Below, in pieces: positions 1 through 8,788 of a stretch of 64,000 bases of DNA; positions within the stretch are counted from its first letter, which is position 1; the number at the start of each line of letters is the position of its first letter. The translations under genes and the position numbers were made by a program. Source of the DNA: JAAYJK01 sp964501655 (lineage in GTDB: Bacteria; Bacillota; Syntrophomonadia; Syntrophomonadales; Syntrophomonadaceae); contig CAZCTN010000006.1 of NCBI GenBank assembly GCA_964501655.1, positions 1-64,000 on the forward strand. Reading direction: 5' to 3'. The notes beneath the pieces are model-generated. The model saw only the letters and a list, made by a program, of their open reading frames with translations. It was not told the DNA's origin and did not search any database.

Positions 1-46
1 AGAACTGCCCTTTTTCATTTCTCAACCAGCTCGCATGAAAATATAG

Positions 47-277
47 GGGATAAGCAGCGTAGTATTGTATGGCTCTTTAGCAGATGGCAAGTTTGATAAT
101 TATTTGGATATTGACCTTTATGTTGAGGGCCTTGGGGAAGACTATTTTGCGGCACTCCATGAAGCGCAAATGATTGCAGGTGATATTGAAGTGAGCATTG
201 CTTGCAGTACAGATGTTTTCGAGAGTTTACGCAAAAAAAAGAACATAATGGGGTGCAGCTATAATGAACAAGAGTGA
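47..277 (+). pseudogene. MntA-like nucleotidyltransferase remnant
   Basis: The readable peptide carries the nucleotidyltransferase signature: VVLYGSLADG followed by the DID metal-binding pair in NYLDIDLYV. This is the core of MNT-type (MntA/KNTase fold) domains. A TAG at 44-46 lies in the same frame just before the core, so the N-terminal helix usual in this family is cut off. The only nearby in-frame start is a TTG at 65, inside the core strand. It ends at 277 and overlaps the next reading frame, a HepT-like remnant, as in MntA/HepT pairs. I read it as a decaying toxin-antitoxin antitoxin. The window edge prevents seeing what lies further upstream. Confidence 0.55.
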
Positions 278-443
278 ATATATTGCTTTAAAGGCAAGGA
301 TAGGATATGAGTTGCAGAATCTTGATATAATAGAAAAGGCTTTGGAAAAGGAAGGATTATTCCCGAAGCTTGTGAGTAATAGCATTTCTGGATTAGAGTT
401 TTGCCTGTACCATTCTCAATGTCATGGGGACGAAAGTTGTTGA
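264..443 (+). pseudogene. truncated HepT-like (HEPN) partner, 59 codons
   Basis: ATG at 264 opens a 59-residue frame (MNKSEYIALKARIGYELQNL...) that overlaps the end of the nucleotidyltransferase remnant by 14 bases. The helical start followed by a LFPKL segment resembles the N-terminus of HepT-like partners found downstream of MNT genes, which normally run to about 140-160 residues. The frame stops at TGA 441, before the region where the family's catalytic Arg-X4-6-His motif would be. It therefore looks like a truncated, inactive toxin gene. Family assignment rests mainly on gene order and the N-terminal pattern. Confidence 0.4.
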
Positions 444-493
444 CCCAGCATAATTTCTGTAGATTCAAATTTGTAACCAGCAAAAAGGTCCTC

Positions 494-523
494 TTGCTTA
501 AAATAGCATTAAAATAGTATAAT
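494..523 (+). promoter_or_regulatory. sigma-A-like promoter of the phd/parE pair
   Basis: A TTGCTT box at 494-499 and a perfect TATAAT at 518-523 are 18 bases apart. An AAGGA ribosome site follows at about 545, just before the antitoxin ATG at 557. The AT-rich stretch between them could hold the autoregulatory site typical of Phd antitoxins, but I see no clear palindrome. Confidence 0.5.
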
Positions 524-556
524 ACGATTATAATATTACTATAAAGGATTGATATT

Positions 557-847
557 ATGCAGATTAAGCCATCCGCCAGTATCCGGCAGAATTACAATGA
601 GATTGCGGCGTTATGCAAGTCTACCGGCGAACCTGTGTATCTTACAAAAAACGGTGAGGGAGATCTTGTGGTTATGGATATTGAGGCATTTAGCCGCCGT
701 GAAAAAATGCTGAAGCTGCGAGAAGAACTGTTGGCTGTTGAGGAAGACCGTCTGGCCGGCCGAACAGGAGTTACTCCTGAAGAACTGAACAAATACCTGG
801 ACAGTATAATTAATGAGGTGGAACATGGAAAAGACACCGCGTTATAA
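557..847 (+). CDS. Phd/YefM-family antitoxin
   Basis: This 96-residue protein has the Phd/YefM layout. The N-terminal DNA-binding part contains SIRQNYNEIAALCKSTGEPV, then YLTKNGEGDLVVMDIEAF, the 'T+NG...+VVMD' strand pair of this family. A charged helical tail (residues 50-96) would wrap the toxin. It likely represses its own promoter and neutralises the downstream ParE-type toxin. The antitoxin and toxin frames overlap by about 23 bases, so the two are translationally coupled. Confidence 0.85.
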   Translation: MQIKPSASIRQNYNEIAALCKSTGEPVYLTKNGEGDLVVMDIEAFSRREKMLKLREELLAVEEDRLAGRTGVTPEELNKYLDSIINEVEHGKDTAL

Positions 848-1142
848 AGTCATTGTTTCCGACCGTTCACGAACGATGCTGGTAAACCATATTCGGTTTC
901 TAGCGCAGAAAAGCCCTTCTGCTGCCCGCAAATTGACAAACGATCTAATGGACTCCATTTGCTCCCTGCATCAGATGCCGGAGCGTTTTCCTTTTTTAGA
1001 GGCGGAATTCATTCCGCCCAATAAATATCACAAGATGTTCGTCGAGAGATGGTATCTAATTATTTATCAAATCAAGGACCAAACAGTGTATGTCGATTAC
1101 ATCATTGATTGCAGGCAGGATTATGGCTGGCTGGTGATATAG
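825..1142 (+). CDS. RelE/ParE-family toxin
   Basis: A protein of about 105 residues with the ParE/RelE fold pattern: RYKVIVSDRSRTMLVNHIRFL at the start, then a helix-rich segment (SPSAARKLTNDLMDSICSL), MPERFPFLEAE, and a C-terminal strand pair (WYLIIYQIKD, VYVDYIIDCRQDYGWL). I prefer ATG 825 over the in-frame ATG 813 because GAGGTGG (815-821) sits a few bases before it. The RQDYGWL ending is typical of ParE-like toxins encoded beside Phd antitoxins. Whether it targets gyrase or the ribosome cannot be told from sequence. It ends with TAG. Confidence 0.82.
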   Translation: MEKTPRYKVIVSDRSRTMLVNHIRFLAQKSPSAARKLTNDLMDSICSLHQMPERFPFLEAEFIPPNKYHKMFVERWYLIIYQIKDQTVYVDYIIDCRQDYGWLVI

Positions 1143-1339
1143 ATTTTTATGATTATGTTGTCAATAACACCTTCCCATCGTCACCTATGGCTTAAATTGG
1201 AGAGTAACGATAAAGTCTTTTGGCAATTGAGTTGCACAGCACGACAATTACTCCGGCAACGGAGAGCCAACCAGAATCCTGGTATTTGCCAGCCCTGAAT
1301 CAGCCAGTCGGTAAGTATAACTAGAAATGTGCTTTTTCC

Positions 1340-1522
1340 CTATTCCACATAAACTTGAACCGTCATTTTTCCTTCCTGTGGGTCTTCCACCTCGACGTCT
1401 ACTAATTTGCCATCCTTCTAGCCCTGCTCAATCAGGCTCACTAGCCGGCTTTCTTGGAACGCTTTTGGGAACCCGATAAAAGCAGCAATTTCGGAACGAT
1501 TTGTCAACTTTTTACATATCAT
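1340..1522 (-). pseudogene. unrecognised gene remnant with in-frame TAG
   Basis: Between the toxin and the glycan operon (1143-1563) the only coding-like signal is on the - strand. ATG at 1522 starts a 61-codon frame with a helix-turn-helix-like segment (LTNRSEIAAFIGFP, then LVSLIEQG), a TAG at 1418-1420, and then KDGKLVDVEVEDPQEGKMTV up to TAG at 1340. The protein-like pattern continues in the same frame after the TAG, which suggests decay of a longer gene, perhaps a winged-helix tail. No family recognised. The rest of 1143-1563 shows nothing else to me. Confidence 0.25.
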
Positions 1523-1563
1523 AAATAGCAAATGTACCAGATATGCTCAGGATGGTGTACTTC

Positions 1564-2613
1564 ATGAATAGATGGCAGAACTCTTTGATATCTCCTGAAG
1601 CCACAATATTGGAAGCCATACAGATTATTGATCATTCTGCCCTGCAGATAGCTCTGGTAGTAGATGATGCCAATCACCTGCTGGGAACAGTTACCGACGG
1701 AGATATCCGCCGAGGTATCTTAAAAGGTATAAATCTTCATAGTTCGGTAAAAGAGATTATGAATCCCAACCCCAGCGTAATACAAAGCGGCGACAGCCGT
1801 ATAAACGCCCTGGCTCTGATGCGCAATACCACCTTGCATCATATACCGGTAGTTGATGAGAATTTTTGTGTAGTTGACCTGGAATTCATCCATGAATTTA
1901 TCAGTACTGAAGCAAAAGATAATCCGGTGATTTTGATGGCGGGGGGGCTGGGGAATCGCCTGAAACCTCTCACTGAAAGCCGCCCCAAACCGCTGCTGGA
2001 TGTGGGAGGCAAACCGGTTCTGGAAACAATACTGGACAGTTTTATTGAGCAGGGATTTAATAATTTCTATATTACGGTAAATTATAAAGGCGATATGATC
2101 AGGGAATATTTCGGGGATGGCTCCCGCTGGACAGTGCAGATTGAATATATTCACGAAGACAAACCACTGGGTACTGCAGGAGCGGTGGGCCTCTTCCCAG
2201 GAAGAACTGATAAACCTATTATCCTTATGAATGGAGATATATTGACTAAAGTCGATTTCCGCCGCCTGTTGAAATTCCATGTCCAACAGGATGCTGCTGC
2301 CACTGTCTGCGTGCGGGACTATTCCCTGCAAATCCCGTATGGGGTCATAAAAGCAGATAAACAGCTGATATATGATATCGAAGAAAAACCCCTGCTCCAT
2401 TTCCTGGTGAATGCAGGTATATATACTCTAAGCCCGGATATACTGAATTATTTTTCCCCCGACTCATATTTAAGCATGACCGATCTCTTAAAAAGGCTGA
2501 TTGAAAATAATAAGAATATCTCCGTTTTCCCTATTCGTGAATACTGGATAGATATAGGCCACATTAATGAGTACGGCCGGGCTAACGGAGAATATACCGA
2601 GGTGTTTTTATAA
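1564..2613 (+). CDS. CBS-domain sugar-1-phosphate nucleotidyltransferase (PtmE-like)
   Basis: Two CBS domains (about residues 1-115; LVVDDANHLLGTVTDGDIRR is typical) precede a nucleotidyltransferase domain with VILMAGGLGNRLKPLTESRP at about residue 122 and KPLLDVGGKP after it. This architecture matches PtmE of Campylobacter, which makes GDP-glucosamine for legionaminic acid, so activation of a hexosamine-1-phosphate is likely; the nucleotide is inferred. ATG 1564 is chosen over 1543 because AGGATGG lies 8 bases upstream and the protein then begins like its relatives. It is the first gene of the operon, and the next gene starts 2 bases after its stop. Confidence 0.8.
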   Translation: MNRWQNSLISPEATILEAIQIIDHSALQIALVVDDANHLLGTVTDGDIRRGILKGINLHSSVKEIMNPNPSVIQSGDSRINALALMRNTTLHHIPVVDENFCVVDLEFIHEFISTEAKDNPVILMAGGLGNRLKPLTESRPKPLLDVGGKPVLETILDSFIEQGFNNFYITVNYKGDMIREYFGDGSRWTVQIEYIHEDKPLGTAGAVGLFPGRTDKPIILMNGDILTKVDFRRLLKFHVQQDAAATVCVRDYSLQIPYGVIKADKQLIYDIEEKPLLHFLVNAGIYTLSPDILNYFSPDSYLSMTDLLKRLIENNKNISVFPIREYWIDIGHINEYGRANGEYTEVFL

Positions 2614-2614
2614 T

Positions 2615-3673
2615 ATGAAACCATATATTATCGGAGAAACCGCTTACCACCACGAAGGTGACCTGGATTACCTAAAGAAAATGATTATTGACATAGCAGA
2701 AGCCGAACTGGATGGTATTAAGTTTCATCTGCTGCTCGATCCCGCCAGCTACATGCAGACACAGCATCCCTTATTCAAGGCTACGCAGAGGTTCACTTTT
2801 ACCCGGGATATTTGGAGCGGCCTGTTTTCTCTGGCCGACAGCCAGGGACTGGATATTATTGCCCTTTGTGATGACATCCAGTCTATAGATTTTATCATTG
2901 AAAGGCATCCAGATATTACTGCGGTAGAGCTGCATGCCACTTCTATAAATGATTATTTTATGCTGAATAAAGCAGCCGCTTTCTCCGGAAAAATAATTCT
3001 GGGGATAAGCGGCTCGACCGTAGATGACATTGACTATGCAGTAAGCATCCTTCGTAATCTGGGTAAAGAAGACCTCCTGCTTATGTATGGGTTTCAATCT
3101 TATCCAACTGACTATCGAGATATAAATTTATCTAAAATGCTTAAATTACGGGATTTATTTCAGCTGCCGGTAGGTTATGCCGACCATACTGGCTTCGACG
3201 ACGAAAATAAACTGTTTATCTCTGCTATGGGAGCAGCTATGGGCGTTAATATCCTGGAAAAGCATTATACTCCTGAGCCTGGAGTAAAACGTATCGATTA
3301 TCAGGCAGCAGTGGGAAAAAAGGATTTAATAGAGATTAAAAACCTGATGCAGCTGTATCTCAGTGCTTACGGAAACGGCACTCTGGCCATGTCCAAAAGC
3401 GAACTGATTTACGGCAATACCGGTCCGATGAAGAAAGCTCTGGTTGCCCGCAAGAGGATAAAAACAGGCGAAAAACTTTCCCTGGAAAACCTCTGGTTTA
3501 AGCGCAGCAGTGCAAATTCACCCATAAGTCAGAAAGAGCTTTTTAATATAGTAGGCCTGGAAGCACTTAGAGTTATAGAAGAAGATGAGCTTATTGATTA
3601 TGCCAGCATAAATTATCTATTTAAAACATCAGATTATTCTGATTTAACCGGCGGACTGGAGGAAAAAAAATGA
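2615..3673 (+). CDS. NeuB-family nonulosonic acid (sialic-type) synthase
   Basis: A 352-residue NeuB/SpsE family enzyme, the usual length. The N-terminal TIM-barrel domain begins MKPYIIGETAYHHEGDLDYL and includes LPVGYADHTGF and ILEKHYTPEPGVKRIDY. The C-terminal antifreeze-like SAF domain (about residues 285-345) contains ALVARKRIKTGEKLSLENLW. The family condenses phosphoenolpyruvate with an N-acylated hexosamine to give a nonulosonic acid (sialic, legionaminic or pseudaminic type). Start ATG 2615 follows GAGGTG (2599-2604). The 3' end overlaps the next start by 4 bases (ATGA). Which acid is made cannot be decided, as no epimerase/dehydratase set for UDP-GlcNAc is visible in the window. Confidence 0.85.
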   Translation: MKPYIIGETAYHHEGDLDYLKKMIIDIAEAELDGIKFHLLLDPASYMQTQHPLFKATQRFTFTRDIWSGLFSLADSQGLDIIALCDDIQSIDFIIERHPDITAVELHATSINDYFMLNKAAAFSGKIILGISGSTVDDIDYAVSILRNLGKEDLLLMYGFQSYPTDYRDINLSKMLKLRDLFQLPVGYADHTGFDDENKLFISAMGAAMGVNILEKHYTPEPGVKRIDYQAAVGKKDLIEIKNLMQLYLSAYGNGTLAMSKSELIYGNTGPMKKALVARKRIKTGEKLSLENLWFKRSSANSPISQKELFNIVGLEALRVIEEDELIDYASINYLFKTSDYSDLTGGLEEKK

Positions 3674-4473
3674 GAATAGGTTTCCTGATTACCGCTCGTT
3701 TAAAATCATCCCGGCTGCCTTTAAAGATTTTAAAAGATTTAAACGGTAAAACCGTTATTGAAAGAGTGATCGAACGGGCCCGGGAAGTTCAGGATATATC
3801 AGAAATAGTCCTCTGCACTTCCACCCACCCCCAGGATAAACCTCTGGTCGATACCGCCAGAAAAAATGATCTTTATTATTTTAATGGCAGCGAAGAAGAT
3901 GTACTGCAGCGTCTGTGGCAGGCGGCCAGGTTATTCGATCTGGATGCTTTTGTAAGTATTACCGCTGATAATCCCCTGTTTTCTATAGAATACTCCAATC
4001 TAATTGTAGATACTCTCAAGCAGGTAAAAAGTGATTATATTAAAATAACCGGCCTCCCGCTTGGGACTGCACCCTATGGATTAAACAGTAAAGCACTGGA
4101 AACCGTATGCTCTTTTAAAAGTATCGTTAATACCGAAATATGGGGTTATCTGCTGGACCGGCCGGATTTCTTTGATGTGATAGAAATAAGGGCCCAGGGA
4201 AAATTTAATCGCCCCGATTTAAGATTAACCCTGGACTATGAAGAAGATTATCTATTGATACAGCAGATATACCAGAGCCAATCTCAAGACCAAGTGCCAG
4301 CTTTATCTGATATCATAGATTTCTTAACCATAAACAAGGATATTGCCGGTCTTAATCAGCATTGTGTACAGAGGGACCTTGATGAAAACATAAAGAAATT
4401 AATTAATGAAGAATTCCACCGCCAAAGAGATGTGATATTAAAAATCAAAAAAATGGTATATGAGAGGCAATAG
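3670..4473 (+). CDS. NeuA/SpsF-type cytidylyltransferase
   Basis: A 267-residue protein beginning MRIGFLITARLKSSRLPLK, a variant of the nucleotide-binding A-R-X3-S-X-R-L-P loop of CMP-sialic/CMP-KDO synthetases and SpsF. It also carries FNGSEEDVLQRLWQAA and ITADNPLF, the Asp-containing metal site of this fold. It probably couples CTP to the nonulosonic acid made by the preceding NeuB-like enzyme. It overlaps that gene by 4 bases, implying translational coupling. A C-terminal helical extension after about residue 225 is outside the core. It uses TAG as stop. Confidence 0.78.
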   Translation: MRIGFLITARLKSSRLPLKILKDLNGKTVIERVIERAREVQDISEIVLCTSTHPQDKPLVDTARKNDLYYFNGSEEDVLQRLWQAARLFDLDAFVSITADNPLFSIEYSNLIVDTLKQVKSDYIKITGLPLGTAPYGLNSKALETVCSFKSIVNTEIWGYLLDRPDFFDVIEIRAQGKFNRPDLRLTLDYEEDYLLIQQIYQSQSQDQVPALSDIIDFLTINKDIAGLNQHCVQRDLDENIKKLINEEFHRQRDVILKIKKMVYERQ

Positions 4474-4494
4474 AACGCTCAGGAGGAATCAGAA

Positions 4495-5271
4495 ATGAAA
4501 GTGGTAATACTGGCCGGGGGATATGGGACCAGGTTAAGCGAAGAAACTGATCTGAAACCCAAACCCATGGTAGAAATAGGGGGTGAGCCTATTCTGCTGC
4601 ATATAATGAAAATTTTTGCCCATCAGGGATTTAATGAATTTGTCATCTGCTCGGGTTATAAGAGCTATGTTATAAAGGAATATTTTTCTAATTATTATCT
4701 GCATTTAAGCGACCTGACCTTGAACTTAAGGGACAATTCCATCGAAATCCATAACAGCCAGGCTAGCCCCTGGAAAATCACCATAGTGGATACCGGGCTT
4801 AATACCTTAACCGGCGGCCGGATAAAACGAATCCAAAAATATATAGGTGATAAACCTTTCATGCTGACATATGGAGATGGAGTAGCAGATATAGACCTCA
4901 AAGAATTAGTCAGTTTCCACCAACAGCATAATAAAATTGCCACAGTTACGGCAGTTCAGCCGGCCGGACGCTTTGGCAGCCTGGAGATCAATGCTGATGA
5001 TATGGTTACTTCGTTTATCGAGAAGCCCGATGGTGACGGCACCTGGATAAACGGCGGCTTTTTCGTAATGCAGCCTGAATTTTTCGATTACCTGGAAGGT
5101 GATAACACCAGCCTGGAGCGGGAGCCCCTGGAGAAATTAGCCCAGGAGGGGCAGCTGGCAGCTTATAAACACCGAAAATTCTGGCAGCCCATGGATACCC
5201 TGCGAGATAAAAACCGGCTGGAAGAACTGTGGAACTCCGGCCAGGCTCCATGGAAGGTGTGGCAGCAATGA
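4495..5271 (+). CDS. rfbF: glucose-1-phosphate cytidylyltransferase
   Basis: 258 residues, the family's normal length. The start MKVVILAGGYGTRLSEETDL followed by KPKPMVEIGGEPIL is diagnostic of RfbF, which makes CDP-glucose from CTP and glucose-1-phosphate. LTYGDGVADIDLKELV holds the catalytic metal Asp, and WINGGFFVMQPEFFDYL and KFWQPMDTLRDK are also family hallmarks. AGGAGGAATCAGAA precedes the ATG. Its TGA overlaps the ATG of the next gene (CDP-glucose 4,6-dehydratase), the usual RfbF-RfbG order. Confidence 0.95.
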   Translation: MKVVILAGGYGTRLSEETDLKPKPMVEIGGEPILLHIMKIFAHQGFNEFVICSGYKSYVIKEYFSNYYLHLSDLTLNLRDNSIEIHNSQASPWKITIVDTGLNTLTGGRIKRIQKYIGDKPFMLTYGDGVADIDLKELVSFHQQHNKIATVTAVQPAGRFGSLEINADDMVTSFIEKPDGDGTWINGGFFVMQPEFFDYLEGDNTSLEREPLEKLAQEGQLAAYKHRKFWQPMDTLRDKNRLEELWNSGQAPWKVWQQ

Positions 5272-6371
5272 ATAGTCCATTTGACGATTTTTATTTTGGG
5301 AAAAAAGTTCTGATTACCGGTCATACCGGGTTTAAAGGAAGCTGGCTGGCAGTATGGCTGAAGCATCTGGGAGCTGAAGTAATCGGTTACGCCCTCGATC
5401 CGCCCACTGACCCCAGTATCTATGAATTGTGCCATGTACCAGATTTTATCACCAGTATTTTTGGAGATGTCCGGGATTTGGATCATTTGAATTCGGTAAT
5501 ACAGCAAGAAGAGCCGGAAATAGTCTTTCATCTGGCTGCTCAATCCCTGGTGAAGCGTTCATATAAAGAGCCGGTTGAGACCTATTCCACCAATATTATG
5601 GGAACAGCCCATCTGCTGGAAGCAGTACGCAGGAGCCCATCAGTTAAAGCTGCAGTAATCATCAGCAGTGACAAATGCTATAAAAACAACGAATGGTACT
5701 GGGGGTATCGTGAAACTGATGCCCTGGGCGGTGCTGACCCTTACAGCAGCAGCAAGGGATGCTGTGAATTAGTGACAAGAGCATTTATAGATTCCTACTT
5801 TAATCCCGACCGCTATTTACAGCACCATACTGCCGTGGCAACCGCAAGAGCCGGCAATGTTATCGGCGGCGGGGATTGGGCTGAAGATCGCTTAATCCCG
5901 GATTGCATAAAAAACCTTCAGCAGCAGCAGACCATACTGATACGTTCACCAGATGCAGTAAGACCATGGCAGCATGTACTGGAACCACTGGGTGCCTATC
6001 TGGTTTTGGCCCGAAATTTATATTTTCATGGAACCCGGTTCAACGGGGCCTGGAATTTCGGACCTGACTATGGTGATGCCAGACCGGTGCGCTGGGTTGT
6101 TTCAACCCTGATCAAACTCTGGGGCAACCAAGCGGCCTGGAAAATAGATGAAAATCCTCATCCCCATGAAGCGAATATTCTAAAACTGGATTGTTCCAAA
6201 GCTCAAACCATCCTGAAATGGAAGCCTAACTGGAATTTGGAACAGGCCTTGGAAAAGACCGCCGCCTGGTATAAAGCCCATTTTAATCAGGAAGATATGC
6301 TAAAAGTCACCTTGGAGCAGATACGCAGTTTTGAAAATACTTTTTATGAGAAAGCAGGTTTGATTCAATGA
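5268..6371 (+). CDS. rfbG: CDP-glucose 4,6-dehydratase
   Basis: A short-chain dehydrogenase/reductase of 367 residues. The NAD-binding VLITGHTGFKGSWLAVWL lies near residue 16, FHLAAQSLVKRSY follows, and the catalytic Thr/Ser and YxxxK region includes ISSDKCYKNNEW and DPYSSSKGCCEL (the Tyr-X3-Lys is DPYSSSK). WQHVLEPLGAYLVLA is a strong RfbG marker. It converts CDP-glucose to CDP-4-keto-6-deoxyglucose. ATG 5268 (ATGA overlap with rfbG's predecessor) is used in preference to an upstream in-frame start inside rfbF. Confidence 0.95.
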   Translation: MNSPFDDFYFGKKVLITGHTGFKGSWLAVWLKHLGAEVIGYALDPPTDPSIYELCHVPDFITSIFGDVRDLDHLNSVIQQEEPEIVFHLAAQSLVKRSYKEPVETYSTNIMGTAHLLEAVRRSPSVKAAVIISSDKCYKNNEWYWGYRETDALGGADPYSSSKGCCELVTRAFIDSYFNPDRYLQHHTAVATARAGNVIGGGDWAEDRLIPDCIKNLQQQQTILIRSPDAVRPWQHVLEPLGAYLVLARNLYFHGTRFNGAWNFGPDYGDARPVRWVVSTLIKLWGNQAAWKIDENPHPHEANILKLDCSKAQTILKWKPNWNLEQALEKTAAWYKAHFNQEDMLKVTLEQIRSFENTFYEKAGLIQ

Positions 6372-7591
6372 AATGCCGTTTTTGTGGCCAGGAGCTTAAT
6401 TACAAACTGCTCTCCCTGGGTACCGCACCTTTGTCCAATTCTTTTTTAAGCCAAAAACACTTATCTGAAATGGAACCTTATTATCCCTTGGAAGTATACG
6501 TTTGCGATCAATGTTTTCTGGTACAGACAGCAGATTACGCCCATCCGGAGGATATCTTCAATAAAGATTATGCCTACTTCTCTTCTTATTCAGACAGCTG
6601 GCTTACCCACTGCCGGGAATATACGGAAAAGATGCTGCAGCTCTTCTCATTGGATGAAAATGACCAGGTGATTGAGATAGCCAGCAATGACGGCTACCTC
6701 CTGCAGTATTTCATGGAAAAGGGTATCTCCGTTCTGGGAATCGAACCCGCGGCGGCGGCAGATGACGCTATTGCCAGGGGCATTGCAACCTTGAAAGTTT
6801 TTTTCGGAAAAGAAACAGCTCAATCGTTAAAAGCGGAAGGGAAAAGTGCTGATTTGCTGATCGGCAATAATGTGCTGGCCCATGTACCGGATATTAATGA
6901 TTTTGTCAGCGGGCTTAAAATACTGCTCAACCCCCAGGGCGTAATCACCATGGAATTTCCGCATCTTATGAAGCTGATTGACCAGGTTCAATTCGACACT
7001 ATTTATCACGAACATTTTTCCTATTTATCACTGGTTTGTGTAGAAAAAATCTTTACTGCCCATGGTCTGAAGATATTCGATGCAGAAGAAATCCCTACCC
7101 ACGGAGGTTCCCTTCGTATCTATGCCTGCCACCAGGCCGATACTTCCAAATCATCTTCGATAAAGGTCAAGCAGCTGATAAAAAGGGAAATAACAGCCGG
7201 GTACACTGATATGGATAATTACCTGTCTTTTACAGAAAAAGTACAGTCTTTAAAAAGAGAAATCCTCTTGTTTCTTATTTCAGCCCGGGAAAGCGGCAAA
7301 AGAATTGCCGCTTATGGAGCGCCCGCTAAAGGCAACACCCTCCTGAACTACTGCGGTATTGGCCCGGATTTGATCAGTTATACGGTAGATAAAAACCCCC
7401 GCAAACAGGAACTGTTTCTCCCGGGATCGCATATACCGGTTTTGACAATAGAAGCAATGAATATTGATCGCCCTGATTATATCATTATCCTGCCCTGGAA
7501 TCTAAAGCAGGAAATATCGGAGCAATTGTCTTATACGCGCGAATGGGGAGCTCGTTTGGTCACCTTGATACCCCGAATAGAGGTTTTGTAA
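6368..7591 (+). CDS. sugar C-methyltransferase (EvaC/TcaB9 type)
   Basis: 407 residues with the three-part build of deoxysugar C-methyltransferases. The N-terminal zinc site is formed by Cys3, Cys6, Cys46 and Cys49. A SAM-binding Rossmann domain has VIEIASNDGYLLQYF at 101-115. The C-terminal nucleotide-sugar domain contains IAAYGAPAKGNTLLNYCGI. The IYHEHFSYLSL motif (Glu215-His216) matches the acid/base pair reported for TcaB9. It probably methylates C-3 of the CDP-4-keto sugar made by RfbG, giving a branched sugar. It is coupled to rfbG by ATGA, and the next gene starts 1 base after its stop. Confidence 0.85.
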   Translation: MKCRFCGQELNYKLLSLGTAPLSNSFLSQKHLSEMEPYYPLEVYVCDQCFLVQTADYAHPEDIFNKDYAYFSSYSDSWLTHCREYTEKMLQLFSLDENDQVIEIASNDGYLLQYFMEKGISVLGIEPAAAADDAIARGIATLKVFFGKETAQSLKAEGKSADLLIGNNVLAHVPDINDFVSGLKILLNPQGVITMEFPHLMKLIDQVQFDTIYHEHFSYLSLVCVEKIFTAHGLKIFDAEEIPTHGGSLRIYACHQADTSKSSSIKVKQLIKREITAGYTDMDNYLSFTEKVQSLKREILLFLISARESGKRIAAYGAPAKGNTLLNYCGIGPDLISYTVDKNPRKQELFLPGSHIPVLTIEAMNIDRPDYIIILPWNLKQEISEQLSYTREWGARLVTLIPRIEVL

Positions 7592-7592
7592 C

Positions 7593-8141
7593 ATGATATT
7601 TGAGGAATTAAGCCTTGAAGGTGCTTATATTATTGAGCCTGAACCCGAAACAGATGAACGGGGGTTTTTTGCCCGCACCTTCTGCCGCCGGGAATTTAGC
7701 AGCCATGGCCTTAATTGCCGGGTCGTTCAATGCAGCATTTCATACAACCAGTTCCGGGGAACCATTCGCGGAATGCATTATCAAGCTGCCCCCTTTATGG
7801 AAACCAAGCTGCTTAACTGTATAAAGGGTTCACTATACGATGTAATTGTCGATCTGCGACCGCAATCCATTACCTATATGAAGTGGGAGGCAGTCATCCT
7901 GACCGGAGAAAACCGAAGAATTCTGTATGTCCCGGAGGGATTTGCTCATGGCTATCAAACCCTGGCCCACAGCAGCGAAGTATATTACCAGATATCAGAA
8001 TACTATAATCCGGACAGTCAACGGGGAATTAAATGGGATGATCCTGTTCTGGCCATTCCCTGGCCGATAAATAACCCCATCGTATCCCTGCGCGACCAGG
8101 CTTGGCCTTATTTAAAAATGGGAGGCAAAAAGCTGATTTGA
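7593..8141 (+). CDS. RmlC-like sugar 3,5- or 5-epimerase
   Basis: A 182-residue cupin of the RmlC/RfbC family. It shows DERGFFARTFCRREF, GTIRGMHYQ (active-site His), a Lys in CIKGSLYDVIVDLR, and VPEGFAHGYQTL, all standard in dTDP-4-dehydrorhamnose 3,5-epimerases. In this operon, after RfbF, RfbG and a C-methyltransferase, the substrate is more likely a CDP-4-keto-6-deoxy sugar than dTDP-linked, since no RmlA/B/D genes are present. It overlaps the following acyltransferase start by 4 bases (TTGA). Confidence 0.85.
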   Translation: MIFEELSLEGAYIIEPEPETDERGFFARTFCRREFSSHGLNCRVVQCSISYNQFRGTIRGMHYQAAPFMETKLLNCIKGSLYDVIVDLRPQSITYMKWEAVILTGENRRILYVPEGFAHGYQTLAHSSEVYYQISEYYNPDSQRGIKWDDPVLAIPWPINNPIVSLRDQAWPYLKMGGKKLI

Positions 8142-8788
8142 TTAAGCCAATTGTATTATGGGGTGCGACCGGGCAGGCCAGGGTACTAAATGAGTTGATT
8201 AATGAGGCCGGCCTGCAGCTCATAGCCCTGTTTGATAATAACCCTGAACTTAAATCCCCTATCCCTGGAGCGCCACTGTATTACGGCAGAAAAGGATTCG
8301 AAGACTGGCATGGGCAGCAAACAGGAAACAGCATCCTTTTTCTGGTGGCTATAGGCGGCAGCAGGGGAAAAGACCGTATGCAAATACAATACTATTTGGA
8401 ACAAAAAGGTCTTATTCCTTATCTGGCTATTCACAGTACTGCTTCTCTTGCCAGAAGCGCCGCCGTAGGCCCAGGAAGCCAAATCCTGGCCGGTTCGGTA
8501 ATTGGCAGCTGTGTAACCATCGGTGCCGGATGTATTGTGAATACGGGTGCGATAATCGATCACGATTGCTCAATTGGAAACGGGGTGCATATTTGTCCGG
8601 GGGCGGTATTGGCAGGATGCATAGAGGTCAATAGCTATGCCACTATCGGCAGCGGCGCGGTAATCCTCCCCCGGCTAAAGGTCCACCAGGGAGCAGTTGT
8701 TGGGGCTGGTGCGGTAGTAACCAAATCGGTTCCGGCCTACACTACAGTAGCGGGAAATCCAGCCCGGATATTAAGGAGTGTGCGATGA
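8138..8788 (+). CDS. PglD-type sugar O-/N-acyltransferase
   Basis: An N-terminal Rossmann-like PglD domain (PIVLWGATGQARVLNELI, IALFDNN) precedes a left-handed beta-helix of hexapeptide repeats from about residue 95, with GAIIDHDCSIGNG (catalytic His region) and a final AGNPARIL. This is the NeuD/PglD family, which acetylates UDP-4-amino sugars or sialic acids. The start is uncertain. TTG 8138 gives a family-like N-terminus and overlaps the previous stop; a further in-frame TTG at 8102 also exists. A product of the operon's aminotransferase or of NeuB is its likely acceptor. Confidence 0.82.
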   Translation: MIKPIVLWGATGQARVLNELINEAGLQLIALFDNNPELKSPIPGAPLYYGRKGFEDWHGQQTGNSILFLVAIGGSRGKDRMQIQYYLEQKGLIPYLAIHSTASLARSAAVGPGSQILAGSVIGSCVTIGAGCIVNTGAIIDHDCSIGNGVHICPGAVLAGCIEVNSYATIGSGAVILPRLKVHQGAVVGAGAVVTKSVPAYTTVAGNPARILRSVR